From: Puniceicoccales bacterium
Lineage (GTDB): Bacteria; Verrucomicrobiota; Verrucomicrobiia; Opitutales; UBA9783
NCBI GenBank assembly: GCA_031258545.1
Contig: JAIRMU010000023.1
Coordinates: 21,198 to 85,197 of the forward strand
Direction of reading: 5' to 3'
Length of the DNA: 64,000 nt
Each line of letters starts with the position of its first letter. Position 1 is the stretch's first letter. The position numbers were made by a program, and so were the translations under genes. The notes under the pieces are model-generated. The model did no database searches. It was not told where the DNA came from and saw only the letters and a list, made by a program, of their open reading frames with translations. Shown piece by piece: positions 9,449-17,875 of this stretch.

Positions 9449-11962
9449 TTAATTTTCCACAAGTGCAGCGCTAAGATTATGCAGGTCATTGATGTTAAGA
9501 ACCCGCGTCACGCCTACGGCTCCAGGTGTCGGACTATCGTATAAATTGACATCAAAAGAAAGGCTGACCCTCTCTCCCGTAAGCTGACCATCTTGTGTCT
9601 GTATGGGGTATTCACAGGTGATATGGCAAGACACATTGTTTTCATGATCGGTGAATGTCATGGCTTCAAACCCGTAAACCACATTGGTTATATCCAGTGA
9701 ATAGCTCGGATTTGCGTGCGATCCATCTTGAAAATGTGTTACTAAAGATAAGCCTTGGGCAGCCAATTCATCTTGAAAATGCGACGGTAGTAATGCGGAT
9801 GCTCCATCGACAATATTCGACAATAAGGCAATCCCTTGCGTTGCGTCGTTATTGCTTCCCTGGGCCAATACCCCCTGCAAATTTCTCAGTTTTTCCTGTA
9901 CATTTTTACCTGCAATTGCATTACCTTGATGCATCAAAGCGAGCGCATTGCCACTCAATGCCTTCGATAGATTTGGATTTAAATTATAAGTTGCCGTCCA
10001 CGTCCAACCTCTATCTTGAAATAACGTTTCTGTACCCGCCGTATTATTGAGTCTTTGGACGACCTCCGCTTCCGCACTCCTGGGTATTGATCTTAACTCA
10101 TCTTCCAACTTCTGTCGATGAGCAATTTGCTGCACTGGTGAATCCACCAATTCATGAAAAGACTGCTGCACGGATGCAACTTCGGGTGCTAAAGCATCGT
10201 CAATCGCAGATACATCTTCGCCGGAATCTCTACCCAATAGTCTTCCGACACCACTACTGGCAGCATTGATTGCGACCTGCATCGTATTAACAACCGCCTG
10301 TCCGACCGCTTGGGCAGCCCCAACAACAACACTGGTTACACCCTGAGCCGCACCAACAACGGCATTGGTTGCCGTTTGGGCTGCCTCAGCAACGGCACGC
10401 GTTGCATTTCTAATCGCCTGAACGGGTGCCGTTGTCGTAGTCCATACTTGAGCTAACCCCAGGCAGGCACCGACAATCGATTCCGCATCACCGTTTTCCA
10501 AAAGACCACATAACTTTTCTCTTCGTTCCGGGTTATCAACCAATAAATCCAATTGACTAAATCCAACAGCCCCTCCAACATAAGTGCCCTCAGCCAGTAT
10601 GTTGTTGCGGTCTTGCGGCGTACGAAGGTCCGCATCTTGTGACAAATAAATGCACGTATTTCTGGCGAATGACTGAAAACGTGGTTTTAGGCTTTGTACT
10701 AATTTATCATCCACACTTTCCCCACCCGTACACGCCCTAGTTATTTCCTGCATAATGTCATCCGTATCGCTCACCACGCGAGCCAAGTCCAATGAATATT
10801 CGCGCATACTATCCATATTTCCGCTTTTAATTGCGGCTTGCATACGCGGTACCGCAAGCGTTGCAATCTTATTCTGCACAGGCTCACTAAGTCTTTCAGC
10901 CTGAGGACACAAACGTATGCAAGCCGTGGCCAAATTGTGATAATTTGTTGGATTAGGACATTCAAGGACATCGGTAAACGCACGCCTAAAATCACTCAAT
11001 TGCTTTTCGGATGGCAAATTTGCGCGAACCAGCTTTCCTATGGTAGCCGTAATCAAATTATTTGATAGAGCCTCTTGTAAACGGTTAAAATCCTCAACAT
11101 GTCGTCTTACGGTGGGTGGTAAATCTTCATTAGACACCGAAAATAATTTTTTTAGATTCTTTAAACTTAATTGATCTCCTCCCATCTCCTGATAGTCTGC
11201 CCAACATGCAGCAGCAACTTTTTCGTGAAACAATTTGGGTTCCCTTTTTAGCAAATTATTATCGGGATTTTTTAAAATGTGTTCCGTTACCAAATGATCG
11301 GCTATATTTCTAACCAATTTTGTTGAACAGAGCCATCCAATAAATCGCTGCATAGCAGACGCATCCCCCTTATCAACGGACAACACATTGCTCAGTACAA
11401 AATCCGGAGAACAAATTCGCTTAATTGCCAAATTTTTACATGCATCCAATAAATGTCTATCTTCATCATTTTCTTGATACGCAGTGCTTAATAACAGTAC
11501 TGCCATATTCATTAAATTATCGGCAACCGTACCTTTTGCGTGTGCAATATCTACTAATGCCCCTACGACAAAACGTGTAGTCTCATCTCCCAACTCTCCC
11601 AAATTGCCTAAAGGCGTCATGCGCACCAGTGTACTATGCATTGGATCCCAATACGCGTTTCTCAATTGTTCCGGCAAACCTTGGACACTGCTCCTTAAGC
11701 CTTGAAGTTTTTCGGCAATCATTGAATTAAGGCATGCTTTAGTCGCATTAATCAGATTACGTGCAGATTCATTTTCCCAATTCCTAAAAAATCCAATCTT
11801 TTCAAAGGTACATACGTTAAAAAAGCGCGCCAACAAATACTTTGCTCCTGTACTTGTAATGGAAGCAGGCTTTTCTTGCTGCTCTGTCTCTAAAAGCTTT
11901 GCCTGCGTATCGATTGACACAAGAGATGTATCTTGAGAAAAATGCTGAATAGGTGGTGACAT
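9449..11962 (-). CDS. Large orphan protein (837 aa), probable type III secretion substrate with 11-residue repeats
   Basis: No overall homology recognised. It has no Sec signal. The N-terminus is polar (MSPPIQHFSQDTSLVSIDTQ). Residues about 45-500 are predicted by eye to be mainly helical. Residues 523-577 form about five 11-residue units starting AVAEAAQTATN, AVVGAAQGVTS, VVVGAAQAVGQ, AVVNTMQVAIN: an Ala/Val-rich, strongly amphipathic or membrane-seeking segment. A Gly/Asp-rich hinge and a more beta-like C-terminal domain (about 650-837) follow. It starts 5 bases after the stop of a CesT-type chaperone gene, the classic arrangement of an effector or translocator with its chaperone. Function unknown; toxin, pore former and surface protein are all possible. 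Confidence 0.7.
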   Translation of the reverse strand: MSPPIQHFSQDTSLVSIDTQAKLLETEQQEKPASITSTGAKYLLARFFNVCTFEKIGFFRNWENESARNLINATKACLNSMIAEKLQGLRSSVQGLPEQLRNAYWDPMHSTLVRMTPLGNLGELGDETTRFVVGALVDIAHAKGTVADNLMNMAVLLLSTAYQENDEDRHLLDACKNLAIKRICSPDFVLSNVLSVDKGDASAMQRFIGWLCSTKLVRNIADHLVTEHILKNPDNNLLKREPKLFHEKVAAACWADYQEMGGDQLSLKNLKKLFSVSNEDLPPTVRRHVEDFNRLQEALSNNLITATIGKLVRANLPSEKQLSDFRRAFTDVLECPNPTNYHNLATACIRLCPQAERLSEPVQNKIATLAVPRMQAAIKSGNMDSMREYSLDLARVVSDTDDIMQEITRACTGGESVDDKLVQSLKPRFQSFARNTCIYLSQDADLRTPQDRNNILAEGTYVGGAVGFSQLDLLVDNPERREKLCGLLENGDAESIVGACLGLAQVWTTTTAPVQAIRNATRAVAEAAQTATNAVVGAAQGVTSVVVGAAQAVGQAVVNTMQVAINAASSGVGRLLGRDSGEDVSAIDDALAPEVASVQQSFHELVDSPVQQIAHRQKLEDELRSIPRSAEAEVVQRLNNTAGTETLFQDRGWTWTATYNLNPNLSKALSGNALALMHQGNAIAGKNVQEKLRNLQGVLAQGSNNDATQGIALLSNIVDGASALLPSHFQDELAAQGLSLVTHFQDGSHANPSYSLDITNVVYGFEAMTFTDHENNVSCHITCEYPIQTQDGQLTGERVSLSFDVNLYDSPTPGAVGVTRVLNINDLHNLSAALVEN

Positions 11963-11967
11963 AAAGA

Positions 11968-12372
11968 CTACGAACTATGCGTTTCTCTCAAGGCAGCTTT
12001 CCACAGCAAACAGGCCTCAATAAATGAATTCAAATAGCCATTGAATGCATTTTGAGTTATATTTTCACCTTCAAGTACCCTGAACAAAATGACATGATTG
12101 TTTTTTTCGTCCAGGCCAAAATAGGACTGACCTGTCAATTTGCCAAACAATTGATTGGTCAGCAAAGATTTGAAAAGTTTTTCTCTAGACTTAGCAGGAA
12201 TCTCAAAAATGGGTGCATAAAAATAGATTTGAGCCTCAGCTGGTTCAATGTGGCACTTAATTTCTCCGTCATTCAAATCAAGTACAGAGCCATAAGTTGA
12301 ATCGTACAGTAATGCCTGATCATGTTTTAAAACATCCTGTGAGTAGGTTTTTAACAACAATTCAAGATCCAT
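11968..12372 (-). CDS. CesT/SycE-like type III secretion chaperone
   Basis: A 134-aa acidic cytoplasmic protein with the layout of class I type III chaperones: N-terminal helix (MDLELLLKTYSQDV), a beta-hairpin region around VLDLNDGEIKCHIE and IYFYAPIFEIP, the helix SREKLFKSLLTNQLFG, the near-diagnostic YFGLDEKNNHVILFRVL (compare LGLDE...V.L in CesT/SicP), and a C-terminal helix ending FIEACLLWKAAL. Such dimers hold an effector's N-terminal region unfolded and deliver it to the injectisome. It lies directly upstream of the 837-aa gene in the same operon. The start is the only Met before the conserved region. No injectisome genes are in this window. Confidence 0.75.
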   Translation of the reverse strand: MDLELLLKTYSQDVLKHDQALLYDSTYGSVLDLNDGEIKCHIEPAEAQIYFYAPIFEIPAKSREKLFKSLLTNQLFGKLTGQSYFGLDEKNNHVILFRVLEGENITQNAFNGYLNSFIEACLLWKAALRETHSS

Positions 12373-12378
12373 TCGTAC

Positions 12379-12407
12379 ATCTTAAAAGTAATAAAAAATC
12401 GTGTCAA
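12379..12407 (-). promoter_or_regulatory. Promoter of the chaperone/cargo operon, apparently leaderless
   Basis: Minus strand: consensus TTGACA (12402-12407), 17-nt spacer, TAAGAT (12379-12384), then only GTACGA before the ATG at 12372. The predicted transcription start is at or one base before the start codon. There is no room for a Shine-Dalgarno sequence. Confidence 0.6.
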
Positions 12408-12435
12408 CGCTAAAGCAATAACATCCATAAATACC

Positions 12436-12464
12436 TTGCCAGTAACAACATTATGCTGTAAATT
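12436..12464 (+). promoter_or_regulatory. Promoter of the two-component operon, nearly leaderless
   Basis: TTGCCA (12436-12441), 17-nt spacer, TAAATT (12459-12464), 9 nt to the ATG at 12474. The predicted leader is about 3 nt. The -35 matches 5 of 6; the -10 matches 4 of 6. Confidence 0.45.
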
Positions 12465-12473
12465 TAAGAAAAT

Positions 12474-13181
12474 ATGTTGGCATGTAGTAAAAAGTATTTA
12501 ATTCAATTGGCTTGGGTACACAAGTTAAATCAGATTAATCGCTATTTATTGCACGACTTAAGCAATCACTTAACGGGTGTTTTGACGTTGAGTGAACTTT
12601 ACTGCGAACATCCCGCTTCCGAATCACTCCCGGAAGGACTGAATATCATTAAAAAAAACGCACTAAAAAGTCGGGACTTGCTAACACTCTTAGCCCAGCT
12701 CAACCATCCCCAAGATATAACGCCCACCTATGTCGATTTGCAATGCCTACTGCAAAATCTACAGCCCATTATTCAAGCTATTTTACCCTCCAATGCGCAT
12801 TTTGAAATCAAGTACGCATCCAATACCCCCTTACCGCTTCTACGGGGAACCCCCAACATTGTACAACAAATATTTTTGCAGCTCATTTGTAATGCCGGCG
12901 AAGCTGTGCAGGCAGCGCCAAAACCAAGTATTACCTTATCCATCGATCCGACAGACAATGCCATCCAATGTGCCCTATACGATAACGGCAAAGGATTTCC
13001 AAAAGATTTTGAGCAACCGTCATTTCAACCATTTTATACAAGCTTTTCCGACCCACAACACCTAGGCCTCGGACTTTTTTCAATTCAAGAATATTTATCG
13101 ATGCAAGGCGGTCATATTCAAATTGAACCGTGCGATGTTGGCACGTGCATTCGATTTTCTTTCAGCACTCTTTCGACGTGA
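12474..13181 (+). CDS. Small cytoplasmic histidine kinase
   Basis: A 235-aa kinase without a sensor or membrane domain. The phospho-acceptor is His27 in LLHDLSNHLTGVL. The ATPase domain shows the N box in LICNAGEAV, the G1 box DNGKGFP and the G2 box HLGLGLFSI. It probably receives its signal through a partner protein. It is the first of three genes joined by overlapping stop/start codons: its TGA overlaps the GTG start of the response regulator. The set probably acts as one signalling unit. The stimulus is not visible. Confidence 0.85.
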   Translation: MLACSKKYLIQLAWVHKLNQINRYLLHDLSNHLTGVLTLSELYCEHPASESLPEGLNIIKKNALKSRDLLTLLAQLNHPQDITPTYVDLQCLLQNLQPIIQAILPSNAHFEIKYASNTPLPLLRGTPNIVQQIFLQLICNAGEAVQAAPKPSITLSIDPTDNAIQCALYDNGKGFPKDFEQPSFQPFYTSFSDPQHLGLGLFSIQEYLSMQGGHIQIEPCDVGTCIRFSFSTLST

Positions 13182-13651
13182 ATCCTTACCCTATTCTCAT
13201 TTTAGATGATGACGCCACCATCTTGATGGCACTTCAGGAAACTTTAAAGGGCGAAGGCTATACCTATTTTGCCACCTCCCAAATTGCCGAAGCCCTGCAA
13301 GCACTGGAACAAAAAACATTTGCCGTTGTCATCTCGGATCAACGCATGTCTCCAATGACGGGACTCCAATTTTTACGTCAGGTCAAAGAACAAGGAAAGC
13401 TTTGTACACGTATTCTCATCACAGGCGTATTGACAACCGAAATATTTCTGGAAGCCATCAATACGGTAGAAGTTTTTAGATGCCTCCCCAAGCCTTGGAC
13501 GCGAAATATCTTGCTCGCTGCAATCAAAGAAGCCTATCAATATTTTGAATACAATATTGCATTTCCCCAGGCACATCGGGCAATTTTACAAATTAATCAG
13601 CAACTTGTTGAAGAAAACGCACGTCTACGTCGGCAATTGACGCATCTATGA
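13178..13651 (+). CDS. Response regulator with receiver domain and coiled-coil tail
   Basis: A 157-aa single-domain regulator. Start GTG at 13178 overlaps the kinase stop (GTGA), giving VNPYPILILDDD directly at the acidic pocket. The phospho-acceptor is Asp54 in VVISDQRMSPMTG, and the conserved Lys is in FRCLPKPW. This receiver type (DQRMP...FRCLPKPW) resembles those in RpfG-like and other output-less regulators. The last 30 residues (INQQLVEENARLRRQL) form a short coiled coil, with no DNA-binding or enzymatic output. A longer in-frame start at 13130 lies inside the kinase gene and is less likely. Confidence 0.85.
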   Translation: MNPYPILILDDDATILMALQETLKGEGYTYFATSQIAEALQALEQKTFAVVISDQRMSPMTGLQFLRQVKEQGKLCTRILITGVLTTEIFLEAINTVEVFRCLPKPWTRNILLAAIKEAYQYFEYNIAFPQAHRAILQINQQLVEENARLRRQLTHL

Positions 13652-15822
13652 TTGTACGAAATTCTATCTGCATCGTCGAGGATGACGTCAATTCGGCCTT
13701 TGTTTTGCAGACTATTCTATCCAAATCTGGGTACGAAGTTTTACCAACAATTTCAACCGGCGAAGAAGCAATTGCATGCGCAACAAGCGACAATCCGGCT
13801 CTCATTTTAATGGATATTACACTATCGGGAAAACTCGATGGCATTGAAGCGGCAAAGCGCATCAAACAAAAATGTGACATTCCCATCATTTACCTCACAG
13901 GTTACTCTCCCGACACCATTATTCAACGCGTAAAAGAAACGACACCCTTCGGTTTTATCATCAAACCTTACGATCCAAAATCCGTTCTCATTACCATCGA
14001 AATGGCATTGCACAAGGCAGCTATTGAACGCGAGTCGATGGAGACAAAACGTCGCCTGGCAATTACATTGGGCACTTTGCAAACCCCTGTTTTTTCAACC
14101 GATGCTGCCGGCAACATTACCTACTTAAACGCGGCTGCGCAAAATTTTTTGGGATTCGGTTTAACGCACGTTATGGGTCAACCCCTCGATCATTTCTTGT
14201 CATTTTACGCCATAAACTCAAAACAAAAGCAAATTGCATCATTTCTTGAGTTTAAAGACAAACGTGATGCTACAGAAGTTATTACCTTGAACAAAGATCG
14301 TCAACAAAGATACGTGCGTATCCAGGTGAACACATTGTCCGATCTCTATCAAAACGTTGAAGGTTATGTCATTGCACTCGACGATTTTACGGAGCAATTT
14401 CATTACGAACAAAACAATCAAAAACTCGCTTCAGCGCTTACAAATTCTCATGAAGGGGTCATCATTGCCGAGTGGGACAGTCATGCCAACGAATTTGTCA
14501 TTGAATATTGCAACGAAGGCCTCATTCAATTGTTAGGGCATCCCGTACAGGCGCTAAAAGGACAACCGGTTTCTAAACTATTTTGTAAAGGCTTTGGAGA
14601 AGACATATGCAATGCACTTGTGCAAAAATGCCCCTATACTACGGATATCATCATGCAACGCCATGATGGGAAATTCATTCATACCCATTGGGAAGTAACA
14701 CCTCCGTCCGATAAAAACGTTCCCGAATACTACACGATTATCACAATCAATGATGTAACGCACCTGCACCAATTGGAAGAAAACTTGCGACAAACGCAAA
14801 AGATTGAGGCGGTAGGTCGTTTGGCAAGTGGTATCGCGCATGACTTTAATAACTTACTTTCCGTCATTAACGGATATGCAGAACTTGTCCTCAACAAGGT
14901 TTCACAAGAACAGGACGTATATGCGCATGTAAAACATATTTACGACGCGGGATACAAGGGAGCATTGTTGGTCAATCAACTGATGACATTCAGTCGTCAA
15001 AATAAGCAAAATGAAAAAACCCTCATTGACGTAAAGCGTACGGCGCACAATACCTTACAAATGTTACAACATTGGCTGGGCGAAAAAATCCAGCTCAGTG
15101 TGCGTATTGACCAAAATCTATGGCCCATTTATTCCCAAGAAACTCATATTGATCAAATTCTTGTCAACTTGTGCGTAAACGCGAAAGATGCCATGCCACA
15201 GGGAGGTTCTTTGCGTGTCCACTTTGAAAATTTTACGGGGACTCCCAACAATTTATCCTACGGGCACTACATTAAACTTACCGTCAATGATACGGGGATA
15301 GGCATCGATCAAGATATGCAGAAGAAAATTTTCGAACCATTTTTTACAACGAAACCTATTGGTCAGGGCACAGGCTTAGGACTACCCTGCGTATACGGTA
15401 TTGTCAAACAACATAACGGTACTATTTTAATGGATAGCCAGCTTAATTTGGGAACGACGTTTACCATCTTTATTCCCGCCAATACCCACGATTCTATTCG
15501 GACGCCACCACAACAAGTTACGCACCCTGTCATAGGGCCAAAACGTAACATATTTCTTGTGCAATTACCCGATACAATAGCCGAATGCCTCTACCATTGC
15601 TTACAAATTCAAAAAGAGACACCTCATCATTGCTCTCAAATACCTCTGGCGCAAGCAGTAACGCAAAAAGACAGAATCATCGTTCCACAATCCATAGCAA
15701 ATCGCTTGAATTACCCTCAAAATCAAATCGTATCGCTTCCAGACTCCTCTGAAACCTACCACCATGCGTCGGTTTCCCACCCCTATGCGGTGTGTGAAAT
15801 TCTCAAAAAATTAGAACTTTAA
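13648..15822 (+). CDS. Hybrid sensor kinase: receiver, two PAS domains, histidine kinase
   Basis: 724 aa, cytoplasmic. Receiver domain at residues 5-125 with Asp56 in LILMDITLSG and Lys in IIKPYD; two PAS-like domains at about 140-260 and 265-380; HisKA with His398 in GIAHDFNNLLSVINGYAEL; ATPase domain with NAKDAMPQGG (N box), NDTGIGI (G1) and GTGLGLPCVYGIV (G2). The last 110 residues (from about 620, NIFLVQLPDTIAECL) look like a receiver that has lost its acidic and phospho-acceptor residues. ATG at 13648 overlaps the TGA of the previous gene (ATGA), so translation is coupled. Confidence 0.85.
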   Translation: MIVRNSICIVEDDVNSAFVLQTILSKSGYEVLPTISTGEEAIACATSDNPALILMDITLSGKLDGIEAAKRIKQKCDIPIIYLTGYSPDTIIQRVKETTPFGFIIKPYDPKSVLITIEMALHKAAIERESMETKRRLAITLGTLQTPVFSTDAAGNITYLNAAAQNFLGFGLTHVMGQPLDHFLSFYAINSKQKQIASFLEFKDKRDATEVITLNKDRQQRYVRIQVNTLSDLYQNVEGYVIALDDFTEQFHYEQNNQKLASALTNSHEGVIIAEWDSHANEFVIEYCNEGLIQLLGHPVQALKGQPVSKLFCKGFGEDICNALVQKCPYTTDIIMQRHDGKFIHTHWEVTPPSDKNVPEYYTIITINDVTHLHQLEENLRQTQKIEAVGRLASGIAHDFNNLLSVINGYAELVLNKVSQEQDVYAHVKHIYDAGYKGALLVNQLMTFSRQNKQNEKTLIDVKRTAHNTLQMLQHWLGEKIQLSVRIDQNLWPIYSQETHIDQILVNLCVNAKDAMPQGGSLRVHFENFTGTPNNLSYGHYIKLTVNDTGIGIDQDMQKKIFEPFFTTKPIGQGTGLGLPCVYGIVKQHNGTILMDSQLNLGTTFTIFIPANTHDSIRTPPQQVTHPVIGPKRNIFLVQLPDTIAECLYHCLQIQKETPHHCSQIPLAQAVTQKDRIIVPQSIANRLNYPQNQIVSLPDSSETYHHASVSHPYAVCEILKKLEL

Positions 15823-16101
15823 AATACGATGCCCTTCACCCCATGCAACTAAAATTGACATCCCCAAAGAGGCAATACAGTTGTTGTAGGTACGGAGTTG
15901 AATTCAAATAGAGATGCACCGGTTTACAGACATGTTACCGATAGAAATGTCCATTCCCAAAATACTCAGGTACGCAAAATATCCACATGTGCAACCCTCC
16001 TAAGTTGCTGCATTGAAAAATATAGCACGTGTTTTAATAATATTTACTTCCAATGCAATCACGTTTTTACAGAGAACTTTTAGAAGTTTTACCGGGTAAC
16101 A

Positions 16102-17550
16102 TTATTTCAGCGCAGGGTACAATAACGTATCGCGAATACCGTCCGCTTCCGTTAACATGATCACCAATCGATCGATACCAATGCCCATACCACCTGCCGG
16201 TGGCATACCGTATTCGAGTGCCGTTAAAAAGTCATTGTCAACCTTTTGAATTTCTTCACCGGCCTGAGCCTCAAACATGCGTCTTTGGATAAAAGGATCA
16301 TTTTGTTCCGAGTAAGCCGGAGCAATTTCCTGACCATTCATATACAATTCAAACACATCGATGACGGAATTATCTTCCCTATTAATTTTTGCCAGAGGAC
16401 ACAGTTCTTTCGGCAAATGTGTCACGAAAGTTGGCTGAATTAATCGAGGTGCGATACGTTTTTCAAATATGCTATTCGTCAGTTCGAAATCTTCCGCATT
16501 GGAATCTACCTCGATGCCCATCTCGGAACATTTTTGTAATTTTACCTCGCGAGGCAATTCAAACCAATGCTCCATGTTTACTTCCTCTAAAATTAATGTG
16601 CGGTACGTGACTTCTCTCCATGATCCCGATAATTCAATCATTTCTCCCGTATAACTACGCAGCGAAGTTTTTCCGATGACATTTCGACAAAGATATTGCA
16701 TCAAATCGTATACGAGTTCCATCATGCCACGATAATCGCTGTACGCTTGATACAGTTCAATCATCGTAAATTCGGGATTATGCCGACGCGAAATGCCTTC
16801 GTTGCGAAAATTACGACCTATCTCGAAAACACGATCGTAACCACCCACCAGCATACGTTTCAGGTATAACTCTAGAGAAATACGCAAAAAGAAATCTCTA
16901 TTGAGTGCATTCATGTGCGTTACAAATGGTCGCGCCACCGCGCCACCCGCCACATCGTGCAATATAGGTGTCTCGACTTCAATAAAATCCTTGTCCCACA
17001 AAAATTGTCGAATACCTTTAATGATATCGGAACGTTTAAAAAATCTTTTTCTCGATTCCGGATTTACAATTAAATCCAGGTAACGTTGGCGATAAACAGC
17101 GTCTGGGTCTGTTAATCCATGCCATTTTTCCGGCAGTGGACGAAACGATTTCGAAACCAAAACGATGGAAGAAGCGCGCACCGTAATTTCACCCGTTTTG
17201 GTTCTAAAAACGCTACCGTCAACACCCACAAAATCGCCAATATCAAATTTTTTAAATTGCTGATATACGGATTCCCCTACCCCATCCCGAGATACGTAAA
17301 CCTGCATGATGCCCGTTTGGTCCAGCAGGTTAATAAAAGAAGCCTTTCCCATCAAACGAAACAAAACAATGCGGCCGGCAACCGCTACCCTGAGGTCGGT
17401 TGGCTGTTCCGCCTTTTCAAATAACGCTCGAACAGATTTTGCCGTATGCGTTTGTTTACAGTTAGCTTGAAACGGATTTTGACCGGATGCACACAACGCA
17501 TCAAACTTAGCTTTTCTAATGGGAAACAAATCGCTTGCATTATCGTTCAT
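16102..17550 (-). CDS. lysS: Lysine--tRNA ligase, class II
   Basis: Charges tRNA-Lys. N-terminal OB-fold (residues about 50-150) with [16 protein letters not shown], followed by the class II core: motif 1 in [15 protein letters not shown], motif 2 [20 protein letters not shown], motif 3 [17 protein letters not shown] at 17550 gives [19 protein letters not shown], which fits the family start; an in-frame codon at 17619 would add an unlikely 23-residue extension. About 482 aa, normal length. tRNA-Ala(CGC) lies upstream in the same direction. Confidence 0.94.
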   Translation of the reverse strand: MNDNASDLFPIRKAKFDALCASGQNPFQANCKQTHTAKSVRALFEKAEQPTDLRVAVAGRIVLFRLMGKASFINLLDQTGIMQVYVSRDGVGESVYQQFKKFDIGDFVGVDGSVFRTKTGEITVRASSIVLVSKSFRPLPEKWHGLTDPDAVYRQRYLDLIVNPESRKRFFKRSDIIKGIRQFLWDKDFIEVETPILHDVAGGAVARPFVTHMNALNRDFFLRISLELYLKRMLVGGYDRVFEIGRNFRNEGISRRHNPEFTMIELYQAYSDYRGMMELVYDLMQYLCRNVIGKTSLRSYTGEMIELSGSWREVTYRTLILEEVNMEHWFELPREVKLQKCSEMGIEVDSNAEDFELTNSIFEKRIAPRLIQPTFVTHLPKELCPLAKINREDNSVIDVFELYMNGQEIAPAYSEQNDPFIQRRMFEAQAGEEIQKVDNDFLTALEYGMPPAGGMGIGIDRLVIMLTEADGIRDTLLYPALK

Positions 17551-17733
17551 AAAGCAAGTAGTCAAGAGATGGCATGAAGATTTTTCAAGGAAAATAAACC
17601 GGAAAGCATACGAAAACACTCCAACCCGCCCATTTTTATCAACGACAACACCTGTTTTTACACTGCTTTTGGCTTATCCTCGAAGTAAATCCAATGAACA
17701 AAAACAGCTAAAGTGTTACACCTCACAACACGC

Positions 17734-17809
17734 TGGTGGAGTCGATCGGGATCGAACCGACGACCTTGTCATTGCGAACGACACGCTCTCCCAACTGAGC
17801 TACGACCCC
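17734..17809 (-). tRNA. tRNA-Ala (anticodon CGC)
   Basis: Cloverleaf on the minus strand: acceptor GGGGTCG / CGACTCC including the G3-U70 pair that defines alanine tRNAs, D-arm GCTC...GAGC, anticodon loop TTCGCAA, T-loop TTCGATC, encoded CCA. The CGC anticodon reads GCG. It is distinct from the rRNA-operon tRNA-Ala(TGC), whose acceptor and T-arm are very similar. Confidence 0.93.
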
Positions 17810-17875
17810 TCATTCATAGAATAAATTTTAAAAAAATAATCCATTTAACAAGTTCAAAGTAAAAGAAATTTACAT

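Noticed and set aside
9449..12372. Toxin-immunity pair instead of chaperone-cargo
   Set aside because: The small gene comes first and has the CesT pattern; immunity genes normally follow the toxin. Not fully excluded.
15898..16083. 61-codon plus-strand ORF between the hybrid kinase and lysS genes
   Set aside because: Low-complexity composition with many Cys and His, no start context, no family.
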